Shown: positions 8,660 through 18,541 of the stretch, piece by piece
Layout of the letters: the number at the start of each line of letters is the position of its first letter
How positions within the stretch are numbered: position 1 is the stretch's first letter
NCBI RefSeq assembly: GCF_007993735.1
Contig: NZ_CP042453.1
Location: 186,001 to 250,000 of the forward strand
Direction: 5' to 3'
Origin: Arenimonas daejeonensis
Lineage (GTDB): Bacteria > Pseudomonadota > Gammaproteobacteria > Xanthomonadales > Xanthomonadaceae
Length of the DNA stretch: 64,000 bases
The notes under the pieces: generated by a model
What the model was told of the DNA's origin: nothing
The model's input: the letters and a program-made list of their open reading frames with translations, nothing else
Database searches by the model: none
Translations under genes and position numbers: made by a program

Positions 8660-9690
8660 GCCTTCACCGCCTCGATCACCTTGAAACCTTCGTGTTCCCG
8701 CACCGTGCGCATCGAGGAAAACCCGCGCGCCAACGCCTGTTCGTAGGCCAGGTGCCGGTTGGCCACCAGCCAGAAGCGGCCGCCCGGCCGCAGCGCGCGC
8801 GCCGCCGCGGCGATGAAGGCGCGCCCGAGTTCGGGATCGTCGGCGCGTCCCTGGTGGAAGGGCGGATTGGACACGACCACGTCATAGCCGCCGCCGGGCA
8901 GCCCGGCCGCGACGTCGTGCCAATGGAAGGACAGCGGCACCTGCGCGCCCGACAGGTTTTCACGCGCCAGCGCCAATGCACGCGCTTCCGCTTCGTACAG
9001 GTCCAGCGCCGTGATGCCGGGGCAGCGCGCCAGCAGTTCCGCCGCCAGGTAACCCCAGCCGGCGCCCAGGTCGGCGGCACGTCCGGCGAGATCGGCCGGA
9101 AAACATTCCGCCAGCAGCGCCGATGCCGCGTCGATGCGGTCCCAGGCGAACAGGCCCGGCCGGCTGCGGAAGCGACCGTCGGCGATCGGGCGCGGCGCAT
9201 CCAGCGCCAGCCACTCGTCCGCCAGTCCGCGGTCCACCGCATCGCCCAGCGGCGCGGTCCAGCAGACCCGGCAGTGACGCTTGGACAGGCTGTGCACCGG
9301 ACCCGCAAGCCGCACCAGGTCGTCCTCCATCGAGCGCGCGCCTTCCTTGTTGGCGGCGCAGGCCACCACCACGCCACCGGCCTCCGCCTGGGCCACGGCG
9401 CGCGCCAGCAGGGCGCGCGATTCGTCGCGCTGGCGCGGCGACAGCACCAGCACCCGCGCGAAACGCCCCGAATTCGATTCCGACACCGCCAGGCCATCGC
9501 GCTCCAGTGCCTCGGCCCAGGGTTTGAAGCTCTGCTCGCAGACCGGGCGCTGCCGGCGGGCGGCGTTCAGCGCCACGCCGGCGCGCGCGCGCAGGAACAG
9601 CGTCCCACCCGGCGCCGGCCACGAGAGGGCGCCGGCATCGAACGGCAGGAACAGCACCTCGAGGGCAGGATCGTCGGCGAACGTGGCCAA
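8656..9690 (-). CDS. rsmC: RsmC-like 16S rRNA guanine-N2 methyltransferase
   Basis: 344 residues from a TTG at 9690 preceded by GGAG; E. coli RsmC is 343. The N-terminal half is the degenerate RsmC-type domain, with conserved NKEGARS. The C-terminal half is the SAM-binding methyltransferase: DLGAGWGYLAAELL (motif I) and the catalytic VVSNPPFHQG. Longer starts upstream would run into the diguanylate cyclase frame and have no family support. It overlaps rsuA by four bases. RsmC modifies G1207 of 16S rRNA; RlmG or another close paralogue is the alternative. Confidence 0.82.
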   Translation of the reverse strand: MATFADDPALEVLFLPFDAGALSWPAPGGTLFLRARAGVALNAARRQRPVCEQSFKPWAEALERDGLAVSESNSGRFARVLVLSPRQRDESRALLARAVAQAEAGGVVVACAANKEGARSMEDDLVRLAGPVHSLSKRHCRVCWTAPLGDAVDRGLADEWLALDAPRPIADGRFRSRPGLFAWDRIDAASALLAECFPADLAGRAADLGAGWGYLAAELLARCPGITALDLYEAEARALALARENLSGAQVPLSFHWHDVAAGLPGGGYDVVVSNPPFHQGRADDPELGRAFIAAAARALRPGGRFWLVANRHLAYEQALARGFSSMRTVREHEGFKVIEAVKA

Positions 9691-9733
9691 GGCGGGGCTC
9701 CGCGGGAAAGGCGGCAATTCTAGCCCTGCGCGC

Positions 9734-10875
9734 TCAGGCGTCGGCGCGGATCGCCTGCACGCGGTTGCGGCCATGGGCCTTGGCTGCATACAGGGCCAGG
9801 TCCACGGCGCGGTACAGGCCGTCGGCATCGCCGTGTTCCGCCGGATCGAAGGCGCCGATGCCGATGCTGACCGTGAGGTCCAGGCGCCGGCCTTCGCATT
9901 CCAGCGGCCGCTGCGACAAGTCGAACCGGAAGGCCTCGGCCGTGGCCACCGCCACCCCGGATCGCCGGGCAACAGCACGCCGAACTCTTCGCCGCCCAGC
10001 CGCGCCAGCAGGGCCCCGGGCGTGGGCAAGGCGCGCTGCAGCCGGTCCGCCACCGCCACCAGGCAGGCATCTCCGACGACATGGCCGAATTGGTCGTTGA
10101 CGCGCTTGAAGTGGTCGATGTCCAGGATCAGCAGCGAAAACCCCTCGCCGCCCGCCGTGGCCTGCTGCGCGGCGGCTTCAAGCCGTGCGGTGAAGTGCCG
10201 GCGGTTGAACACGCCGGTCAGCGGATCGGTGCGGCTGAGCTGCTCGTACAGGTCGCGCTGCTCGCGCAGGGCCTGGTCCAGGTCCAGCCGGCGCCGGTAT
10301 TCGGCGTGGCTGCCCAGCAGCGCCCCGACCAGGTACAGCGCGTAGAAGGACATCGCGATCGCCAGCGCACGGTGCAGCGGATCGGCCCACAAAACCACCA
10401 GCACCGGCACGAACAGCAGTGCCGCGCCGATCGCCGACAGCGTGCGCACGGTCGAGTACATGTTCACGAACACGGTGGCGTAACCGATGGTGGCGATCAG
10501 CGCGACCAGGCGTGCACTGCCGTCGAACCGCGGGTCCAGCAGGATCCACACCTGCACCGCCGACCACAGCGCCGGCGCCAGCGGCAGCACCAGCGCGTAT
10601 TGCTTCAACCAGCGCCGGTTGGCCGCCGTGTCGGTCGTGCCCGGCGGCCGCAGGCGCAGCCGCAGTACGCCCATGGCCAGGAAAGCGGCGCCGATCGCCA
10701 GCGTCGCCGCGGGTTCGAAGTCGTAGGCATGGCCGAGCAGGGCCACCACCGCCCAACCGAACAGGTAGAGGAAACCCGCCAGCTTCGAGCGCTGGTAGGT
10801 GTCGGCGACCACCTGGCTGCGCCGCCAGTCGCGTGTGCCGGTCCTGGTTCCGGTATCTGGTGTATCCAGCGACAT
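9734..10875 (-). CDS. Membrane diguanylate cyclase (GGDEF; frameshift near 9958)
   Basis: About 380 residues after correction. Residues about 30-190 hold six membrane helices; a short coiled linker follows; residues about 215-375 are a GGDEF domain with SRTDPLTGVFNRRHF, the metal site ILDIDHFKRVND, and the active-site RLGGEEF. No RxxD inhibitory site is seen five residues before GGEEF. The frame breaks just after LLPGDPG, where a G-run has lost one base; restoring it gives a normal tail ending YAAKAHGRNRVQ. It should make cyclic di-GMP in response to an unknown membrane signal. Confidence 0.85.
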
Positions 10876-11025
10876 CGCTCTCCCCGGCGGCCAGCACCGC
10901 GGTACCGGCCCAGCGGCCACAGTCGGCCAGGGCGCCAGCTCCGTCAAGCGGTGGCCGACGCTGGGGGTCGCGCCGGGGCGCGGGGCCGGGCCACAATCAT
11001 CGCCCCCTCCTCCCGCTTTCCTCCG

Positions 11026-11898
11026 ATGATCGAGATCCTGCTGCTGGCCGCCGCCGCGGCCACCGTCGACACCACCCCGATCGAATGTTCGAACTGCGCC
11101 GCCTGGAACGAGCCCCAGGCCCCGTTCCGGCTGCACGGCGACAGCTGGTACGTCGGCACCCGGGGCCTGAGCGCCGTGCTGGTCGCCACGCCCAAGGGCC
11201 TGGTGCTGATGGACGGCGGCCTGCCGCAGAGCGCGCCGTTGATCGCCGCGAACATCGAGTCGCTGGGCTTCAGGCTCGGCGACGTGCGTTTCCTGCTGAA
11301 CTCGCACCCGCACTGGGACCACGCCGGCGGCCTGGCCGCGCTGCAGCGCCTGACCGGCGCGCCGGTGGTGACCAGTGCGATCGGTGCCGAAGCCATGCGC
11401 CGCGGCAATTCGCCGCACGGCGACCCGCAGGCCGGGTTCGGCGAAAAGGCCAATGACTATCCGCCGATCGCCGAGGTCGAAACCATCGAGGACGGCGCCA
11501 CCGTGCAGGTCGGCGGCATCACCTTCACGATGCACGCCACGCCCGGCCACACGCCCGGCGGCACCACCTGGACCTGGCGCAGCTGCGACGGCGACGATTG
11601 CCGCGACCTGGTGTTCGCCGACAGCCTGACCGCGGTCTCGTCGCCGGACTATCGTTTCAGCGAACACCCGGGACAGGTTTCGCAGCTGCGCACCTCCATC
11701 GCCAGGGTTGCCGCCCTGCCTTGCGACCTGGTGGTGTCGGCACATCCTTCCGCGGTGGGCCTGTTCGAAAAACTCGCACGCCGCGAACAGGACCCGCAGG
11801 CGATGTTCGACCCGCGATCCTGCGTCGCCTACGCCGCCGGCGGCACGTCCTGGCTGGACAAGCGGCTGGCCGACGAAGCCGGCTCCGGCAAGCCCTGA
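11026..11898 (+). CDS. Subclass B3-type metallo-beta-lactamase fold protein
   Basis: 290 residues with a short, weak signal-like start (MIEILLLAAAAATVDTTP). Zinc ligands of the MBL fold are clear: NSHPHWDHAGG (His-x-His-x-Asp-His), the ATPGHTPGG histidine and the SAHPS histidine near residue 245. The length, the N-terminal CSNCAAWN and the spacing resemble subclass B3 enzymes, which hydrolyse beta-lactams including carbapenems in the periplasm. The position after the first His is Pro-His-Trp, whereas most B3 members have Ala-His-Phe, so substrate use is uncertain. Two Cys pairs may form disulphides. Confidence 0.78.
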   Translation: MIEILLLAAAAATVDTTPIECSNCAAWNEPQAPFRLHGDSWYVGTRGLSAVLVATPKGLVLMDGGLPQSAPLIAANIESLGFRLGDVRFLLNSHPHWDHAGGLAALQRLTGAPVVTSAIGAEAMRRGNSPHGDPQAGFGEKANDYPPIAEVETIEDGATVQVGGITFTMHATPGHTPGGTTWTWRSCDGDDCRDLVFADSLTAVSSPDYRFSEHPGQVSQLRTSIARVAALPCDLVVSAHPSAVGLFEKLARREQDPQAMFDPRSCVAYAAGGTSWLDKRLADEAGSGKP

Positions 11899-12683
11899 GG
11901 CAACGGCGCGGCATCGGCCCCGTCGTCGGGTGCCCGCCATTCGAGCTGGCGGAAATCGAACCCCTGCTCGAGCCGCGGTTTCACCACCGCGAAAAACGGC
12001 GACACGTCGAAATCGCGCGGCGCGTACAGGCTGTGGTGGCGGATGTGCAGGATCTCGCGGCGCGCGTGCTCCATGCCGGGCGCCCTGGCGTCCACCAGTT
12101 CGACCTCGGGCAGGATCGGATAACGCACCGACGCGAAGGCCTGCGCCAGCAGGGTCGAGCAGATCGCCTTGGTCGGTTCGCCGCTGCCCAGCGCCAGTGC
12201 GCGCCGGCGCATCGAACCCGGCATCGGCGGCGTGCGGATGAAATAACGCGCCAGGTCGAAGATGTTCTTCAGGTCGTAGGTGATGCCCTTGCGATCGAGC
12301 ATGAAGCGGATCAGCGCGGCCACCTCGGCCTCACCCAGTCCGACCGGCCGACAGATCCGCGTGTGCAGCCCGGAGAACGCACTCAGCGGGATCGTGCGCA
12401 CGCCCTCGACCACGTCCACGTCCACCAGCACGCGCGGCTCCTCGCCCGCCGGTGGCGGCCCCAGCGTGTCGCCGATATAGAGCGCGGCATGCGACCAGGT
12501 GGATTGCGTCAGGTATTTGATCGCCGACGCAAAGCGACTGCTGCCCTCGACCAGAACCACATCGCCCTTGCGCAACGTCGCCGCCAGCAGCCCGTACGGA
12601 CTGGTGGGGATATGGCTGTTGCGATCGCGCGGCTTGGCGAGGAACGTCGCCAGCTGGCGCCCGAGATACTGCAGCGGCGACAT
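11829..12683 (-). CDS. YiiX-like permuted papain-fold (NlpC/P60-related) hydrolase
   Basis: 284 residues from ATG 12683. KGDVVLVEGSSR and STWSHAALYIGD are the typical start of YiiX/YebB-type permuted papain-like proteins (catalytic His in SHAALY), and the later segment GEPTKAICSTLLAQAF supplies the catalytic Cys. The family cleaves peptide or ester bonds, possibly in cell-wall peptides or lipids. No signal peptide is visible. The final 70 bases overlap the convergent B3-type gene, so the exact stop could differ if a sequencing error is present. Confidence 0.72.
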   Translation of the reverse strand: MSPLQYLGRQLATFLAKPRDRNSHIPTSPYGLLAATLRKGDVVLVEGSSRFASAIKYLTQSTWSHAALYIGDTLGPPPAGEEPRVLVDVDVVEGVRTIPLSAFSGLHTRICRPVGLGEAEVAALIRFMLDRKGITYDLKNIFDLARYFIRTPPMPGSMRRRALALGSGEPTKAICSTLLAQAFASVRYPILPEVELVDARAPGMEHARREILHIRHHSLYAPRDFDVSPFFAVVKPRLEQGFDFRQLEWRAPDDGADAAPLPQGLPEPASSASRLSSQDVPPAA

Positions 12684-12715
12684 GCCGGTTCCCGACCGAT
12701 AGTGAGGGCGACAGC

Positions 12716-13612
12716 CTAACGCAAGCACGCAGCCCCGGCAGCCCCAAGCACGCCGGTTCCGGAAGGCGCGGACCCGGCCGGAACTGTTGTCCGCCGCGTG
12801 TCGTCAGCCCTGCGGACGCTGCCCGCCAGCAGGCCGCGCAGTTCGCGCAGCTTCGTTTTCACCCGCACGGCATGGTCAGGCCCGATGCGCAGCAGGGCCT
12901 TGTGCCCGACGGAGGCACCCTCCAGCCGCGGATCCACGAACTCCAGCCGCGGCCGGCCGTTGGCGGGGCGCTGCAGTTCGATCGGGCCGGCGACTTCCGG
13001 CGCGACCAGCAGGTGGTCGATCACCTGGACCAGGCGGTCGTTGAACTCGCCGCCGGCGCCGACTTCGCGCCAGGCCTGCTGGAACAGCGGGTAGAAGCGC
13101 ACGTAGGCCGACACCAGCGCGCGCGAGTCGACCGCTTCGAACACGGCCACGGCGGTGTCGTAACGCGCGTAGTTGCCGGCGTCGAGCCACAGCTTGCCGT
13201 CGGCTTCGGCCACCGCCAGCGTGCCGGCGATCGGCTTCGCCGCGTAGGCCTGGCGGGTGACGCTGCTGCGCGGCAGGTTGTCGATGGTGGTGACCAGGCG
13301 CTGCACGACGTATTCCGACACCAGCCAGGTGGACACATCGGCGCCACCCATCAGCGCGCCGAGCGCCGCGAGCGCGGCGGCGTCGCTGTCGGCCAGCGCG
13401 GGCAAGGGCTCGACCGCTTCCTCCGGCAATACCGGCACCTGGTCGATCGGATGCTGGACTTCGGGCGCTTCGGCCGGTGCGGTGGCCAGCGCGGCCGGCG
13501 CTTCCGCGGCGGGTGCCGGCGTGGAACGCGGGAAGTAGAACCAGAGGGCTGCGCCGCTGGCGAGCAGCACCACGCCGGCAAGCCAGGGCCCGTAGTGGAA
13601 TCGATTGGCCAT
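12716..13612 (-). CDS. DUF3014 membrane-anchored periplasmic protein
   Basis: 298 residues. One N-terminal membrane helix (GPWLAGVVLLASGAALWFYF) is followed by an Ala/Pro-rich linker to about residue 70 and a DUF3014 domain (EYVVQRLVTTIDNLPR, YPLFQQAWREVG, FNDRLVQVIDHLL). The function of DUF3014 is unknown. The last 30 residues are low complexity and may not belong to the conserved fold. It lies 33 bases upstream of the YiiX-like gene in the same direction. Confidence 0.8.
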   Translation of the reverse strand: MANRFHYGPWLAGVVLLASGAALWFYFPRSTPAPAAEAPAALATAPAEAPEVQHPIDQVPVLPEEAVEPLPALADSDAAALAALGALMGGADVSTWLVSEYVVQRLVTTIDNLPRSSVTRQAYAAKPIAGTLAVAEADGKLWLDAGNYARYDTAVAVFEAVDSRALVSAYVRFYPLFQQAWREVGAGGEFNDRLVQVIDHLLVAPEVAGPIELQRPANGRPRLEFVDPRLEGASVGHKALLRIGPDHAVRVKTKLRELRGLLAGSVRRADDTRRTTVPAGSAPSGTGVLGAAGAACLR

Positions 13613-13770
13613 TGTTCACCTCGAATTGAGAAGCGGGTCACGGTTCGGGACACAGGCTGGCGGTTTCCGCCTGAAGTTCCGCCAAACACGCTGTTCATCC
13701 GACCACAACACACCCTCCCGGTTCCCCGGCAGGCGTATTCTTTTTGCATTGCCCGTCGCCCGGATCGCCC

Positions 13771-15228
13771 ATGACGCCCCTGCGCTGGCCCCTGATGCTG
13801 TTGAGCCTGGCCCTGGCCGCCGACGCGCGCGCCGAACCGCCGCCGCGTTTCCCGCCGCAGGCCGTGTGGCACCAGGACATCTCGGACGCCGCGGTGCATC
13901 CGCAGTCGGCGTCCATGATCGACACCTGGGTCGGGCTGGGCGGTTTCGGTTTCGGGCGCATGCAGATCGACTTCAGCTTCCACATCGTTCATGCGCCGGC
14001 GGGCGCGCCGACCCGCACGATCGTCGGCTACCCCTCGGCCGACGAGTACTACGCGCCGGATTGCGAACCCATCGGCACGCCGATGCCAGTGCCCCTGGAC
14101 GCCGCCATCGAGGGCCAGGACGGCCTGAGCTGCGCGAATGCCAACGGCGACTGCCACCTGCTGGTGGTGCAGGGCGACCGGCTGTTCGAGGCCTACCGTG
14201 CCAATGCCAGCGGCAGCGGCGGGCTGCAGGCGCAGTGCCTGGCGGTGTGGAAGCTCGAGCAGGTCTACCCGGCCGACAATCGCGGCGAGCACTGCACCAG
14301 CGCCGATGCCGCGGGTTTTCCCATCGCGCCGCTGCTGTTCAATGCCGACGAGGTCCACGCCGCCATGCAGGTCGCGAACGGCGACCTGGGCCATGCGATC
14401 CGCTTCATCCTTCCCAACCCGCGCATGGCCAGCACGGTCGTTTCCGGCAAGCGTTACGGCCAGTACGTGCGCCCCGCCAGCCATGCCGGTGGTCCCACCG
14501 GTCCGGTAGGCGCCGTGCCCTACGGCTCGCGACTGCGGTTGCGCGCCGACTTCCCGGTGAACCTCTATCCACCGGCGGCACGGGTGATCCTGCGCACCAT
14601 GCAGCGCTATGGCATCGTGCTGTCGGACGGCGGCAATGTCGCGCTGACCGCCGAGAGCGACCGCTACACCGACCATACCTGGGCCAGCCTGGGCATCGGT
14701 TCGCGCCTGTTCGACCAGGCGGTGCCGGCGGCGCCGGTGCGCCCGCAGGATTTCGTCGTGCTCGACACCGGGCCGCGCATCCTCGAGACCTGGGAGTGCG
14801 AGCGCAATCCCGAAACCAATGGGCCGACCGGGCTGCAGGCCCGGCTGTTCAAGGCCGGGAGCCGGCCCGGCATCCTCTGGCTGAACTGGAATGGCGGAAC
14901 GTCGCGGGTCGACATCTACCGCGGTGCCAGCTTCATCGGCAACGTGTCGAACAAGGGCGCATGGCGGGACAAGTCCCAGGCTGGCCTCACCGCCGCCTAC
15001 CGCGTCTGCAACGAGGACTCGACGATCTGCTCCGAAGCCGTCACGCCGGTGCTGCAACAGCCCATCGTTTACACGACCACGCCCAAACCGCCTAAAACCG
15101 CCACACCGCCCGCCACGACGTCCGGCGATGCCGTGCGGCCAGCCGCGACGCCCGCTGCCGATACCGGCAAGAACAAGCGGCCAGGCACCGCAACAAGACC
15201 CCGACCGCAGGCGTCGCTCGATCCCTAG
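13771..15228 (+). CDS. Large secreted protein of unknown function with a C-terminal fibronectin-like part
   Basis: 485 residues. A Sec signal (MTPLRWPLMLLSLALAADAR) is followed by a main domain (about 25-340) with HLLVVQGDRLFEAY, PYGSRLRLRADF and the conserved-looking QRYGIVLSDGGN. A shorter segment about 370-440 reads like a beta-sandwich (WNGGTSRVDIYRGASFIG). The Pro/Thr-rich tail looks disordered. I have seen similar unnamed secreted proteins but cannot give a function. An in-frame ATG at 13744 would spoil the signal peptide. It ends 113 bases before tldD. Confidence 0.65.
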   Translation: MTPLRWPLMLLSLALAADARAEPPPRFPPQAVWHQDISDAAVHPQSASMIDTWVGLGGFGFGRMQIDFSFHIVHAPAGAPTRTIVGYPSADEYYAPDCEPIGTPMPVPLDAAIEGQDGLSCANANGDCHLLVVQGDRLFEAYRANASGSGGLQAQCLAVWKLEQVYPADNRGEHCTSADAAGFPIAPLLFNADEVHAAMQVANGDLGHAIRFILPNPRMASTVVSGKRYGQYVRPASHAGGPTGPVGAVPYGSRLRLRADFPVNLYPPAARVILRTMQRYGIVLSDGGNVALTAESDRYTDHTWASLGIGSRLFDQAVPAAPVRPQDFVVLDTGPRILETWECERNPETNGPTGLQARLFKAGSRPGILWLNWNGGTSRVDIYRGASFIGNVSNKGAWRDKSQAGLTAAYRVCNEDSTICSEAVTPVLQQPIVYTTTPKPPKTATPPATTSGDAVRPAATPAADTGKNKRPGTATRPRPQASLDP

Positions 15229-15341
15229 GCCATTCGTCACTTGACGCTCCCAGGCGTGTTGCCCAGAGTCGGCCGGGCTTGATTCACTCCGTCGGCGGCG
15301 CGAACGCCCGCCGGCCCAGCCCACCCCGTTGGAGCGACACG

Positions 15342-16967
15342 ATGGACAGACGAGACTTCCTGACGATCTCGGGCGTCGGCCTTGCCGGCCTGATGATGCC
15401 CTACAGCCGCGCCATCGCCGCCGAGGAGCTGGTTTCCGGCCTCGACATCGCGATCAAGAAGGCGATCGCCGACGCCGCCCTGCAGGCCGCCACCGATGCC
15501 GGCGCCAGCTACTGCGACGTGCGCATCGGCCGCTACCTGCAGCAGTTCGTCGTCACCCGCGAGGACAAGGTCCAGAACGTGGTGAACACCGAATCCACCG
15601 GCGTAGGCATCCGCGTGATCGCCAACGGCGCCTGGGGCTTCGCCGCCACCCGCGACCTGAGCACCGCCGGCGTCGCCGCCGCGGCGCGCCAGGCCGCCGC
15701 CATCGCCAAGGCCAACTCCAGCCTGCAGGACAAGCCCGTGCAGCTGGCCCCGGTCAAGGGCGTCGGCGAGGTGAGCTGGAAGGCACCGATCAGGAAGAAC
15801 GCGATGGAAGTTCCGATCAAGGACAAGGTGGACCTTCTGCTGGCGGTCAACGCCGCCGCCATGAAGGCCGGCGCCGACTTCGTCAACTCGACCCTGTTCC
15901 TGGTCAACGAGCAGAAGTATTTCGCCTCCACTGACGGCAGCTACATCGACCAGGACATCCACCGCATCTGGGCCCCGTTCACCGTCACCGCGGTGGACAA
16001 GGAAAGTGGCAAGTTCCGCACCCGCGACGGCCTGTCGGCGCCGGTGGGCATGGGCTACGAATACCTCGACGGCGGCGGCAAGAAGTACGTGTCGCCCAAC
16101 GGTGTCATCAACTATGGCAACACCTACGACATGGTCGAGGACGCCGTCGCGGCCGCCAAACAGGCGCGCGAGAAGCTGACCGCGCAGTCGGTGAAGCCGG
16201 GCAAGTACGACCTGGTGCTCGACCCGACCAACCTGTACCTGACCATCCACGAAAACGTCGGCCACCCGCTGGAACTCGACCGCGTGCTCGGCTACGAGGC
16301 CAACTACGCCGGCACCAGCTTCGCCACGCTCGACAAGCGCCGCGACAAGTTCCAGTACGGCAGCAACATCGTCAACCTGTTCGCCGACAAGGTGCAGGAA
16401 GGCAGCCTGGGTGCCGTCGGTTACGACGACGAGGGCGTGAAGTGCAAAAAGTGGGACCTCGTCAAGGACGGCATCCTGGTCAACTACCAGGCCATCCGCG
16501 ACCAGGCCCACATCATCGGCGAAAGCGAATCGCACGGCTGCTGCTACGCCGACTCCTGGTCCAGCGTGCAGTTCCAGCGCATGGCCAACGTGTCGCTGGC
16601 GCCGGGCAAGACGCCGCTGAGCGTGGACGCGATGATCAAGGACGTCGAGAAGGGCATCTACATCGTCGGCGACGGTTCCTTCTCGATCGACCAGCAGCGC
16701 TACAACGCCCAGTTCGGCGGCCAGCTGTTCTACGAGATCGAGAACGGCAAGATCACCCGCATGCTCGAGGACGTGGCCTACCAGATCCGCACGCCGGAGT
16801 TCTGGAACGCCTGCGTGGCCATCTGCGACGAGTCCGACTACCGCCTGGGCGGCAGCTTCTTCGACGGCAAGGGCCAGCCGGGCCAGATCTCGGCCGTGTC
16901 GCACGGGTCGAGCACGACCCGTTTCAACGGCATGAACGTCCTCAACACCGCCCGCAACATCGGCTGA
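15342..16967 (+). CDS. tldD: TldD-family metallopeptidase with a twin-arginine signal
   Basis: 541 residues, about 60 longer than cytoplasmic E. coli TldD (481), the excess being mainly N-terminal. The start MDRRDFLTISGVGLAGLMMP is a Tat signal, predicting export of a folded, zinc-loaded protein. The TldD zinc site IHENVGHPLELDR (HExxxH) lies near residue 303 and the conserved GESESHGCCYAD follows. TldD forms the catalytic subunit of a heterodimeric peptidase with TldE, encoded 16 bases downstream. The neighbours DUF4159, MoxR and DUF58 continue the operon. Tat export is unusual for the textbook cytosolic TldD/E. Confidence 0.9.
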   Translation: MDRRDFLTISGVGLAGLMMPYSRAIAAEELVSGLDIAIKKAIADAALQAATDAGASYCDVRIGRYLQQFVVTREDKVQNVVNTESTGVGIRVIANGAWGFAATRDLSTAGVAAAARQAAAIAKANSSLQDKPVQLAPVKGVGEVSWKAPIRKNAMEVPIKDKVDLLLAVNAAAMKAGADFVNSTLFLVNEQKYFASTDGSYIDQDIHRIWAPFTVTAVDKESGKFRTRDGLSAPVGMGYEYLDGGGKKYVSPNGVINYGNTYDMVEDAVAAAKQAREKLTAQSVKPGKYDLVLDPTNLYLTIHENVGHPLELDRVLGYEANYAGTSFATLDKRRDKFQYGSNIVNLFADKVQEGSLGAVGYDDEGVKCKKWDLVKDGILVNYQAIRDQAHIIGESESHGCCYADSWSSVQFQRMANVSLAPGKTPLSVDAMIKDVEKGIYIVGDGSFSIDQQRYNAQFGGQLFYEIENGKITRMLEDVAYQIRTPEFWNACVAICDESDYRLGGSFFDGKGQPGQISAVSHGSSTTRFNGMNVLNTARNIG

Positions 16968-16983
16968 GCCCAGGAGCCTGACC

Positions 16984-18317
16984 ATGAGCATCTACACCGA
17001 AGAACAGGCCAAGGCCATCCTGGACAAGGTCCTGAAGCTGTCCACCGCCGACGAGTGCACCGCCACGCTGGCCGGCAACGTCACCGGCAACATCCGCTTC
17101 GCGCTGAACGCGGTCTCGACCAGCGGCAAGGTCAGCGACACCCAGCTGATCGTGCAGTGCGCGTACGGCAAACGCGAAGGCATCGCCACCATCAACGAGT
17201 TCGACGACGCCGCGCTGGAACGCGTGGTGCGCCGCGCCGAGGACCTGGCGAAGCTGGCCCCGGAGAACCCGGAGTACATGCCGGCCCTCGACAAGCAGAC
17301 CTACCGCCCCAGCCCGACCTTCGTGCAGGCCACCGCCGACATCACCCGGAGATGCGCGCCAGGGTCGCCGCGGCGTCCATCGGCCCGTGCAAGGACAACA
17401 AGCTGATCGCCGCCGGCTTCCTGCAGGATGACCAGACCTTCTACGCCTTCGCCAATTCCAAGGGCAACTTCGGCTACCAGCGCGCCACCAACCTCGACTA
17501 CACCTGCACGGTGCGCACCGAGGACGGCCGCGGCTCCGGCTGGGTGGCGCGCAACGCCGCCGACGTCGGCAAGTTCAAGGTCGAGGACGACATCCAGACC
17601 GCGATCCAGAAGGCGCGCGACTCGGCCGAGGCCAAGGCGCTGGAGCCGGGCAAGTACACCGTGATCCTGGAACCGGCCGCAGCCGCCGGCCTGATCAACT
17701 TCATGATGTTCTTCTTCGACGCCCGCCAGGCCGACGAAGGCCGCAGCTTCCTGTCCAAGAAGGGCGGCGGCACCAAGCTCGGCGAACAGGTGTACGACCC
17801 GCGTGTGAACATCGAGGCCGACCCCTGGCACCCGGAAGTGGCGGTGATGCCCTGGGACGGCAGTGGCCTGCCGCGCGAAAAGCACCCGATCATCAAGGAC
17901 GGCAAGGTCGAGTACCTGCAGTACTCGCGCTTCTGGGCCAAGGAAAAGGGCAAGCGCGCGGTCGGCCAGCCCGGCAACCTGATCATGTCCGGCGGCACGA
18001 AATCCACCGCCGAGCTGGTCAAGGGCACGCAGAAGGGCATCCTGGTCACGCGCACCTGGTACATCCGCCTGGTGGACCCGCAGACCGTGCTGCTGACCGG
18101 CCTGACCCGCGACGGCACCTTCTACATCGAGAACGGCGAGATCAAGCACCCGGTGAAGAACTTCCGCTTCAACGAGTCGCCGGTGATCATGCTCAACAAC
18201 ATCGAAGAACTGGGCAAACCGATCCGCCTGAGCGGCGACGAGTCGCCGTTCACGATGCTGATCCCGCCGATGAAGCTGCGCGACTTCACCTTCAGCTCCC
18301 TGTCCGACGCGGTGTGA
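16984..18317 (+). CDS. tldE: TldE/PmbA-family partner of TldD (frameshift near 17345)
   Basis: About 444 residues after correction, a normal TldE length. The start MSIYTEEQAKAILDKVLKLS has no signal peptide. Domain order matches PmbA/TldE: an N-terminal alpha/beta domain and a C-terminal beta-rich domain (EPGKYTVILEPAAAAGLINF, SGGTKSTAEL). No HExxxH is present, as expected for the non-catalytic subunit. The frame is lost at ATCACCCGGAG, where one more C gives DITPEMRARVAAA. If TldD is exported by Tat, this partner either rides along with it or stays behind; the sequence does not say which. Confidence 0.86.
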
Positions 18318-18322
18318 CGCTT

Positions 18323-18500
18323 CTTCTCCCTCCCCCGCTTGCGGGGAGGGTTGAGGAGGGGGCCCGCCGCCAAGCCACATCGCCCTCTCCCATGAATCCC
18401 GCTCCGCACTTCCCCCTCTCCCCAACCCCTCTCCCGCAAGGGGAGAGGGGCTTCGGCCCTGCTTCCCTCTCCCCTTGCGGGGAGGGGCCGGGGAGAGGGG
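18323..18500. repeat. Cluster of three GC-rich hairpins between tldE and the DUF4159 gene
   Basis: Three related inverted repeats built on CCCTCTCCCC/GGGGAGAGGGG with short CTTG, GCAA or TTGC loops occur at about 18327-18350, 18426-18451 and 18464-18500. They fill most of the 224-base gap. Such CTCTCCCC repeats are scattered in many proteobacterial genomes. Here they sit inside an otherwise tight operon and may act as partial terminators or mRNA stabilisers. Confidence 0.6.
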
Positions 18501-18541
18501 ACGCTCTTCGCCCGAACCTGCCGGCAAGAGAGGGCGCTCCC

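Noticed and set aside
8656-11940. A single 1094-residue minus-strand protein fusing a GGDEF and a methyltransferase
   Set aside because: The GGDEF domain loses its frame at a G-run near 9958, and the open frame then runs by chance into the rsmC-like gene, which has its own start and normal length.
15237-16991. 584-codon minus-strand open frame opposite tldD
   Set aside because: Its composition (long His/Val/Ala/Gly runs) is typical of an antisense shadow in GC-rich DNA; tldD explains the region fully.
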